Source of the DNA: Streptacidiphilus jiangxiensis | Lineage (GTDB): Bacteria; Actinomycetota; Actinomycetes; Streptomycetales; Streptomycetaceae | Assembly: GCF_900109465.1 (NCBI RefSeq) | Contig: NZ_FOAZ01000033.1 | Coordinates: forward strand, 1 to 64,000 | DNA length: 64,000 nt | Direction of reading: 5' to 3' | Shown here: positions 58,608 to 64,000 of the stretch, piece by piece | How the letters are laid out: each line of letters starts with the position of its first letter | Numbering within the stretch: position 1 is the stretch's first letter | Translations under genes and position numbers: made by a program | The notes under the pieces: generated by a model | What the model saw: only the letters and a program-made list of their open reading frames with translations | What the model was told of the DNA's origin: nothing | The model's database searches: none

Positions 58608-58635
58608 CCCGCGCTCATATACTCGTCTACGAGTA
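58593..58635 (+). promoter_or_regulatory. padR promoter with operator
   Basis: ttgaca (58593-58598) pairs with catata (58616-58621) or tatact (58618-58623), a near-consensus promoter. Overlapping the -10 is the perfect inverted repeat tactcgt-ct-acgagta (58620-58635), typical of a PadR operator. PadR probably represses its own promoter and the following ABC exporter. Confidence 0.65.
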
Positions 58636-58657
58636 AGTGAGTCGGGAGGTGACGCAC

Positions 58658-59311
58658 ATGCCCAAGCGCAAGCTCGGCAACCCGCTGGCACTGGCGGTGC
58701 TGTCCATGTGCGCTGAGGCTCCGCGTCACCCTTACGAGATGGCTCAGGTGCTGCGCCAGCGTGGCAAGCAGGCCAGCATCAAGATCAATTTCGGTTCGCT
58801 CTACACCGTGGTCCAGAACCTGGAGAAGCACGGCTTCATCGAGGCCGCAGGCACCGAGCGCGACGGCCGCAGGCCCGAGCGCACGGTCTACGGCATCACC
58901 GAGGCCGGCCGCGCCGAGCTGCACGACTGGCTGTCGGAGCTGCTCAGCGTCCCGGTGAAGGAGTATCCGCAGTTCGAGGCGGGCCTCTCGCTGGCGGGAT
59001 CGCTCCCGCCGGACGAGGTCGAGGCACTGCTGCGCAAGCGGCTCGCCGCGCTGGATGACGGCGTGTCAGTGGCGGCTGCCACTCTGGAGGAGTGCCGGAC
59101 CGTGCTGCCCGACATCTTTCTCGTGGAGGCCGACTACGCGCTGACCATGCAGCGGGCCGAGGCCGGGTGGCTTCGCGAGCTGCTACGGAAGATGGAGACC
59201 AACACCCTGAGCGGCATGGACGGCTGGCGTGCCTACCACGCCACCGGCGAGCCGCCGCAGGACTGGATCGACCTGGAGGAGCGCGTGGGCGAGCTCCCGC
59301 GTCCCGACTGA
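58658..59311 (+). CDS. PadR-family transcriptional regulator
   Basis: The 217-residue repressor has the PadR winged helix (MCAEAPRHPYEMAQVLRQRG and KINFGSLYTVVQNLEKHGFI) and a long C-terminal helix for dimerisation. The ATG at 58658 is chosen for the gggaggtga site. The operator beside it suggests autoregulation. The DrrA/DrrB-type exporter genes that follow are the likely regulated targets. Confidence 0.9.
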   Translation: MPKRKLGNPLALAVLSMCAEAPRHPYEMAQVLRQRGKQASIKINFGSLYTVVQNLEKHGFIEAAGTERDGRRPERTVYGITEAGRAELHDWLSELLSVPVKEYPQFEAGLSLAGSLPPDEVEALLRKRLAALDDGVSVAAATLEECRTVLPDIFLVEADYALTMQRAEAGWLRELLRKMETNTLSGMDGWRAYHATGEPPQDWIDLEERVGELPRPD

Positions 59312-59346
59312 CTCACGGCACAACTGACTCACAGCACAACGGAAAG

Positions 59347-59381
59347 GACCCCCGCCGGTGCGGCAACACCGAACGGGGGTC
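59347..59381 (+). terminator. Hairpin in the leader of the ABC exporter genes
   Basis: gacccccg (59347-59354) pairs with cgggggtc (59374-59381) around an inner ggtg/cacc stem. It lies between padR and drrA-like genes, so it could be an attenuator or terminator. Confidence 0.55.
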
Positions 59382-59490
59382 GGAACCTCGCGACCGGCCT
59401 GCGGCAACAGGTGATCCGGCTATTACGAGGAACACGCACCCCCATCGTAGCTCCGGATCCCCCGTCGTAGATCGGCTCGCCCGTCACGAC

Positions 59491-59504
59491 CGGAGGAACC
59501 TCCG
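59491..59504 (+). promoter_or_regulatory. Ribosome-binding-site palindrome of the exporter ATPase gene
   Basis: cggagg-aa-cctccg is a perfect 6+2+6 palindrome that contains the Shine-Dalgarno ggagg ten bases before the ATG at 59507. If folded, it would hide the site and lower translation. Confidence 0.5.
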
Positions 59505-59506
59505 TC

Positions 59507-60574
59507 ATGAACAGCGAGACGCGGACGGCACCCTTGAGTGCCGTCCCCGACCAGGCCGTAGGCGCGGCCGCCGTGCACGCGGTCGACCTGGTCAAGACCT
59601 ACCGCCCCAAGGGCCGCGGCAAGGCCCGGCCGGAGGGCGTGCGCGCCCTCGACGGGCTCAGCATCTCCGTGGAGCCCGGCATCGTCTTCGGGCTGCTCGG
59701 CCCGAACGGCGCCGGCAAGTCCACCACCGTCAAGATCCTGACCACCCTCGCCGCCGCCGACTCCGGCAGCGCCGCGGTGGCCGGGTTCGACGTCCGGCGC
59801 GAGCCGGACAAGGTGCGCCGCGCCATCGGCGTCGTCGCGCAGAAGTCCGGGGCCGACCCGGTCGCCACCGGCCGGGACAACCTCGTGCTGCAGGGCCGCC
59901 TCTACGGGATGCGCGGCGCCGAGCTGACCCGTCGCGTCGACGCGCTGCTGGAGCGGTTCGACCTCGCCGACGCCGCCGGACGTCAGGTCAAGACGTACTC
60001 CGGCGGCATGCTGCGCCGCCTGGACGTCGCCATCGGCCTGGTCCACCGGCCGCAGGTGCTCTTCCTCGACGAGCCGACGACGGGCCTGGACCCGGAGGCC
60101 CGCACCGCGATGTGGGAGGAGATCGAGCGCCTGGCCGGGGCCGAGGGCCTGACCATCCTGCTCACCACCCACTACCTGGAGGAGGCGGACAAGCTCGCCA
60201 CCCGCCTCGCCATCGTCGACCGCGGCCGCGTCGTGGTGCAGGGCACCCCGGACGAGCTCAAGGGCGAGCTGCGCGGCGACGCGCTCGCCGTGGAGCTGTC
60301 CGCCGACGCCGCCGACGAGCTGCCCGTCATCGGCGCGCTGGGCTCCGTCGACGGGGTCCGTGACATCACCCTCCACGGCCGTCGCGTCGCCGCGCGGGCG
60401 GACGACGGCGCGGCCGCCGTCCCGGCGGTGCTCGCCGCGCTGGACCGGATCGGCCTCGGTGTCGCCGCCGTCACCGTCGCCCGTCCGTCGCTGGACGACG
60501 TCTACCTCCGTTATGCCGGCCGCAGCTTCTCCGCCGCGGAGAGCACCTCCGTCCTGGAAGGAGCGGGCCGATGA
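59507..60574 (+). CDS. DrrA-type ABC exporter ATP-binding protein
   Basis: The 355-residue ATPase has Walker [11 protein letters not shown]-loop region VVAQKSGADP, signature YSGGMLRRLD, Walker B LFLDEPTTGLDP and H-loop TTHYLEEAD. The family is the daunorubicin-resistance DrrA group, and a C-terminal DrrA-like regulatory domain of about 110 residues follows. An N-terminal extension of about 25 residues precedes the ABC core. It is coupled to the permease gene by an ATGA overlap and is probably controlled by PadR. Confidence 0.9.
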   Translation: MNSETRTAPLSAVPDQAVGAAAVHAVDLVKTYRPKGRGKARPEGVRALDGLSISVEPGIVFGLLGPNGAGKSTTVKILTTLAAADSGSAAVAGFDVRREPDKVRRAIGVVAQKSGADPVATGRDNLVLQGRLYGMRGAELTRRVDALLERFDLADAAGRQVKTYSGGMLRRLDVAIGLVHRPQVLFLDEPTTGLDPEARTAMWEEIERLAGAEGLTILLTTHYLEEADKLATRLAIVDRGRVVVQGTPDELKGELRGDALAVELSADAADELPVIGALGSVDGVRDITLHGRRVAARADDGAAAVPAVLAALDRIGLGVAAVTVARPSLDDVYLRYAGRSFSAAESTSVLEGAGR

Positions 60575-61350
60575 GCACCGCCGTCGTCAGCGACACCTGG
60601 TACATGACGCAGCGCCAGTTCATGGCCTTCCTGCGCCAGCCCGCGTACCTGATCATCACCCTGATCCAGCCGGTGATCTGGCTCTTCCTCTTCGGGGCCC
60701 TGTTCCGCAAGGTGGCCACGATCCCCGGCTTCGGCTCCGGCTCGTACCTCGACTACCTGGTGCCCGGCGTCATCGTGATGAGCGCCGTCTCCTCCAACAT
60801 GTGGGCCGGGATGGGCACCCTGGAGGAGATCGAACGCGGGACGCTGAACCGCTTCCTGATCACCCCGGTGCGCCGCAGCGCCCTGATGAACGCCAACGTG
60901 GTGATGCAGGCGCTCACCACGGCGTTCCAGTCGGTGATCATCGTGCTGCTGGGGTGGATCGGCGGCGCGCACTACCCCGGTGGCGCGGCGGGCCTGGTCG
61001 TGCTGATCGTCGCCTCGTCCGTGCTGGGCACGATCTTCGGGGCCTTCTCCAACGCGCTCGGCATGCTGGTGCGCGAGCGGGAGTCGATCATCGGGATCAA
61101 CACCTTCCTGCTGCTGCCGCTGACCTTCCTCTCCTCCGCGTTCATGGCCACGACGCTGATGCCGCACTGGATGCAGGTGGTCGCCCGGTTCAACCCGGTC
61201 AACTGGGCGCTGGAGGCCGGGCGGTCCGCGATGGCCGCCTCGCCCGACTGGTGGTCGGTGTTCAGCCACGGCAGCTGGCTCGTGCTGCTCGCCGCGGCGG
61301 CGGTCTGGCTGTCGATGCGGACCTTCCGCAGCTACCAGAAGTCGGTCTGA
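60571..61350 (+). CDS. DrrB-type ABC-2 exporter permease
   Basis: The 259-residue permease has six membrane segments and the ABC-2 signature: QPVIWLFLFGALFRKVATIPG near the start, the LVPGVIVMSAVSSNM segment, LNRFLITPVRRSALM and LPLTFLSSAFMATTLMPHWMQVVARFNPVNWALEA. It pairs with the preceding DrrA-type ATPase to export a hydrophobic compound, possibly a drug. The substrate cannot be inferred. Confidence 0.9.
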   Translation: MSTAVVSDTWYMTQRQFMAFLRQPAYLIITLIQPVIWLFLFGALFRKVATIPGFGSGSYLDYLVPGVIVMSAVSSNMWAGMGTLEEIERGTLNRFLITPVRRSALMNANVVMQALTTAFQSVIIVLLGWIGGAHYPGGAAGLVVLIVASSVLGTIFGAFSNALGMLVRERESIIGINTFLLLPLTFLSSAFMATTLMPHWMQVVARFNPVNWALEAGRSAMAASPDWWSVFSHGSWLVLLAAAAVWLSMRTFRSYQKSV

Positions 61351-61494
61351 CCTCACGTTCGGGCGCCGCTTGTGGCGCGCTCCGCCTCGGTTCCGCGCCG
61401 CGCGCGTGCTCCTGCGCTCGTTCCTCGCTTCGGAGCCCGCACGCTTTGCTGCACCTCGGCTGCGCCGCGCGAGGGCGGGCGGCACAATCGGGGT

Positions 61495-62109
61495 GTGTCC
61501 GACACCCGATCCGCCGCCCGTGCCCGCTACCACCACGGGGATCTCGCCAACGCCCTCGCCCGCGAGGCGGAGGCTCTCGCCCGTGAGGGCGGCCCCGAGG
61601 CCGTCGTCCTGCGCGAGGCCGCCCGCCGCGCGGGCGTCTCCGCGGCGGCGGCCTACCGGCACTTCTCCTCCCACGAGGAACTGCTGCGCGCCGCGAAGGA
61701 GCGCGGGCACGAGCTCCTCGCGGAGGCCCTGGAGGCGGCGATGCCACCCGCCGCAGGCCCGCGCGAACGCCTGCGCGCCCTCGGCGCCGCCTATGTCGGC
61801 TTCGCCGTGGCCGAGCCCGGGCTCTTCCGCACCGCGTTCTGCCACGGCGCCCGCGAACTGGCCGTTGGGCCCGACGCGCTGGGGGAGTACCGGGCCTTCC
61901 GCATCGTCGCCGACGCCCTCGACGCCCTCCTCGCCGCCGGCCTCATGCCCGCGGCGCTGCGCCCGGGCGCCGAGTTCCCGGCCTGGGCCGCCCTCCACGG
62001 CCTCGCCCTGCTCACCATCGACGGCCCCCTCGCCGTCTGCGACGCCCCGACCCGCGCGGCGATGCTGGAAGCCACCCTCGACCTGGTCGAGCGCGGCCTG
62101 ACCGGCTGA
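61495..62109 (+). CDS. TetR-family regulator with WHG-type C-terminus
   Basis: The 204-residue repressor has an N-terminal helix-turn-helix (AAAREAARRAGVSAAAAYRHFSSHEE-like, here LREAARRAGVSAAAAYRHFS) and a C-terminal ligand-binding domain with EFPAWAALHGLALL, typical of the TetR_C_33/WHG group. The GTG at 61495 is chosen because the RYHHGDLANAL start of the family lies 11 residues later. The target is unknown. It may regulate the upstream exporter or the palindrome-controlled SHOCT gene far away. Confidence 0.85.
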   Translation: MSDTRSAARARYHHGDLANALAREAEALAREGGPEAVVLREAARRAGVSAAAAYRHFSSHEELLRAAKERGHELLAEALEAAMPPAAGPRERLRALGAAYVGFAVAEPGLFRTAFCHGARELAVGPDALGEYRAFRIVADALDALLAAGLMPAALRPGAEFPAWAALHGLALLTIDGPLAVCDAPTRAAMLEATLDLVERGLTG

Positions 62110-62156
62110 GGCCCGGGGCCTGGTCGGGTGTCGGAGCCTGCCGCTAGGGTGCCGCC

Positions 62157-63269
62157 GTGATCTTCAAGAAGCGGACGAAGGACTCCGGTCTCGAGGCGGC
62201 CGTCGCCGAGCTGGAGCAGGGTGTCGCCGAGCGCGACCCCGAACGGACCGAGCGCGCCTTCGGCGCGACTTTGCAGGCACTGCGGTCGGCACCGGCGGGC
62301 GAGGGCGCGCCGTTCGGGGAGCGACTCGCTGCGCTGATACCCGACTTCCCGCCGGTCGGGCCCCGGCCGATGCTGGCGATGATGGCCGGCTTCTGCGTGG
62401 AGCAGGGTGCCGACCCGGCCGCCTGCGCCAAGCCCATCCTGGCGGGCGTGCACGAGGCACTGCTCGACGTGCTGGAGTTCGCCGAGCGCTGGCGTGCCGG
62501 CGATCCCGATGCGGAGCTGCCCGAGCCCGATGGGGAGTCGGTCGACGAGGCGGCGCTGAGCCGCCTCGGAGACGACCGCTACGAGGCGCTGCGCCTGGCG
62601 TCGGCCTGGACCACGCTCGACGAGTGGCAGCCACCGGCCCTCGCCGTCCTCTGCCGCAGCGTGCCGGTCCGCCGCGCCGCCGGTGCCACGGAGCTGCCCG
62701 AACTCGTGCGTGCCGTGGCCGAGCTGAAGCAACACGATCTCAAGTGCCTCGCCTACGCGCTGGAAGTCCTGGACGACGAGCCGCTCGTCGTGCTGCACCG
62801 CGCCTCCGGCGCCGGCTTCGAGCTGCGCATCGGCGGGATCGGCGACAACTTCCAGCTGCACACCCTGCTGGCCCACGTCCTCATCGGTGGCGGCCATCTG
62901 CCCGGCCAGGCGCCGGACCCGCGGGTCGTCGCCCTCTCCCTCGACGCGCCGTTCGACCCCGGCGCCGACCTCGGCGGTCTGCACGCCACCGGCCCGTTCA
63001 ACCTCGTCGCTCCGGACGGCAGTTGGATCTGGAACGAGGGTAACCCGGCCGACATCCCGGTCGTGGACGGCCGCCGCCTGCTCGTCCTCGACCCGCCGCC
63101 GTACCAGCGCGGCTGGAACGTCGGCCGGTTCTTCCCGATGATGACCGCCTCGATCGGCCTGACCCGCGTCCTGCCGCCCGAGGAGGCCCAGGCCTGGTTC
63201 CGTCACGTCGCCCCGGCCAGGGCCTTCGGGTCGGCCGCTGGTCAGTCCCAGGGGGCGGCGTCCTCGTAG
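62157..63269 (+). CDS. Unrecognised 370-residue cytosolic protein
   Basis: I do not recognise the family. The protein is soluble with no signal peptide, rich in Leu, Ala, Glu and Asp. It has an N-terminal helical half (about 1-150) and a more beta-rich C-terminal half with FELRIGGIGDNFQLHTLLAHVLIGGGHLPG and the tryptophan-containing LVAPDGSWIWNEG. Its end overlaps the convergent serpin gene by 28 bases. The GTG start at 62157 is clear from the FKKR opening and lack of other starts. Confidence 0.7.
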   Translation: MIFKKRTKDSGLEAAVAELEQGVAERDPERTERAFGATLQALRSAPAGEGAPFGERLAALIPDFPPVGPRPMLAMMAGFCVEQGADPAACAKPILAGVHEALLDVLEFAERWRAGDPDAELPEPDGESVDEAALSRLGDDRYEALRLASAWTTLDEWQPPALAVLCRSVPVRRAAGATELPELVRAVAELKQHDLKCLAYALEVLDDEPLVVLHRASGAGFELRIGGIGDNFQLHTLLAHVLIGGGHLPGQAPDPRVVALSLDAPFDPGADLGGLHATGPFNLVAPDGSWIWNEGNPADIPVVDGRRLLVLDPPPYQRGWNVGRFFPMMTASIGLTRVLPPEEAQAWFRHVAPARAFGSAAGQSQGAASS

Positions 63270-64000
63270 TCCCGTGCCGTGCCCACCCACCCGGCTGCCA
63301 GGACCAGCCGGGAGGTGCGGTGCACGGCGAGGAAGCCGTGCGGGCGGTCGAAGGTGACCTCGACCTGCCGGACCCGGTAGGTCGGGCGAGGCGTGAAGGC
63401 ACCCGCGCCGCCGACCATGCCGATGGCGGTGACGGCAGCGGCCTCGAAGCCCCGCGCGGTGAACTTCGTCATGGCCGACTGCCGGGCGGAGCCGACGGCG
63501 AGAGGCCGGCTGAGGCTGATGCCGGAGAAGTGTCCGCGGGTGTCGTCCCTGGCGCTGGTCAGGCCGAAGACGGCGTGGTCGGCGAGCAGGTCGTGCTCGC
63601 TGTCCAGGTCGAACGGCACGACCGTGGTGGTGAGTTCGGGCTCGCGGTCGAAGCTGCGGCCGTAGCGCACGCTGAGCCCGGGGCCCGGCTCACCCGTCGG
63701 CAGCCGGTCGGCGGCGGTACGTCGGCGCGGGTGGGCCAGCCCGTCGAGTCCGGCCGCCAGGACGGCGGCCGGTGTGGCCTGCTCCTTGCCCAGCAGCAGA
63801 TGGACGTCGATGCCGCCGTTGCCGAGGACCCGCAGCTCGGTGACGGCGGTGTCCCCCGACGTCAGGAGCGCCGCGCGGTCCAGCACGCCGGTGCTGCGGA
63901 CCAGGGCCGCCACGTCCCGCCCGGCCCAGGGGCCGTGTTCCACGATGTGCGGGATCTCGAAGAACGGCTGCAGCCAGCGGGTGCGGGCGAGCAGACCGCT
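63242..64000 (-). CDS. Serpin family protein (partial, 5' end outside window)
   Basis: About 252 residues are visible and the frame is open to the edge. The C-terminal part has the serpin hinge and reactive-loop arrangement KFTARGFEAAAVTAIGM, then the variable loop MVGGAGAFTPRPTYR and the conserved strand FDRPHGFLAVHRTSRLVL, with the closing GWV equivalent to the serpin GRV. The hinge has small alanines as required for loop insertion, so inhibition is plausible. Serpins trap serine proteases. The gene is monocistronic here and converges on the unrecognised protein gene. Confidence 0.75.
   Translation of the reverse strand, partial: SGLLARTRWLQPFFEIPHIVEHGPWAGRDVAALVRSTGVLDRAALLTSGDTAVTELRVLGNGGIDVHLLLGKEQATPAAVLAAGLDGLAHPRRRTAADRLPTGEPGPGLSVRYGRSFDREPELTTTVVPFDLDSEHDLLADHAVFGLTSARDDTRGHFSGISLSRPLAVGSARQSAMTKFTARGFEAAAVTAIGMVGGAGAFTPRPTYRVRQVEVTFDRPHGFLAVHRTSRLVLAAGWVGTARDYEDAAPWD

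Noticed and set aside
59507-61350. Drug biosynthesis cluster around the DrrAB-type exporter
   Set aside because: No polyketide, peptide or tailoring genes are near. The exporter with its PadR regulator is a stand-alone efflux unit.

Overview
This is a GC-rich chromosomal window (over 70% G+C by eye, with GTG, TTG and ATG starts) from an actinomycete of the Streptomycetaceae type (Streptomyces, Kitasatospora or Streptacidiphilus). The evidence is a complete Pup-proteasome locus, PafBC, Tat genes next to a HelY helicase, F420-type and SHOCT proteins, a DUF6643-like protein, and dispersed 'ccaggggcgcgggg' intergenic palindromes of the kind common in Streptomyces. I see no rRNA, tRNA, CRISPR array, prophage, transposase or clear biosynthetic gene cluster. 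No gene-free stretch exceeds 300 bases.

Region 1 (1-29 kb) is a mosaic of short transcription units. In order it holds: the end of etfA; a P-loop/Nudix fusion; proline iminopeptidase; DUF4184; a geranylgeranyl-reductase-like flavoprotein; an SDR; a NarL-type two-component pair; a GbsR/MarR regulator divergent from an ABC exporter; an enoyl-CoA hydratase; a hexapeptide acyltransferase; a lipoprotein; an MFS/ROK divergent pair; a SHOCT protein behind a perfect palindrome; an RsbW-like ATPase; a Cds1-like PLP enzyme; a F420/NADP reductase-like protein; a GNAT remnant; an SRPBCC protein; a DeoR regulator; a polytopic protein with a split alpha/beta-hydrolase signature; a DUF3592 protein; a beta-helix/AAA+ fusion; a MOSC protein; and a Tyr/Pro-rich protein.

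Region 2 (29-41 kb) has a PAC2-family protein divergent from cobalamin-dependent methionine synthase (metH), a HAD phosphatase, an orphan peptide-type solute-binding lipoprotein, an orphan NarL response regulator, a RecB-like nuclease with four Fe-S-type cysteines, a site-2 protease with CBS domains and the tRNA m1A methyltransferase TrmI.

Region 3 (41-58 kb) is the protein-turnover locus: ferredoxin, arc (Mpa), dop, pup, prcB, prcA, pafA, two FKBP isomerases, pafB, pafC, a zinc-ribbon protein, a small membrane protein, tatA, tatC and helY. Pup is tagged onto substrates by PafA, removed or deamidated by Dop, and threaded by Arc into the PrcBA 20S core. PafBC is the WYL-type DNA-damage regulator usually encoded beside it. 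This Pup ends in Gly-Gly-Glu, so it should be ligation-ready without deamidation.

Region 4 (58-64 kb) has a lytic-transglycosylase-like protein, a PadR regulator with a two-palindrome promoter followed by a DrrA/DrrB-type ABC exporter, a TetR regulator, an unrecognised 370-residue protein and the 3' part of a serpin gene.

I found no obviously new multi-gene system. The most unusual items are the split-hydrolase membrane protein, the beta-helix/AAA+ fusion, the cis-regulatory palindromes, the GGE Pup and the serpin.
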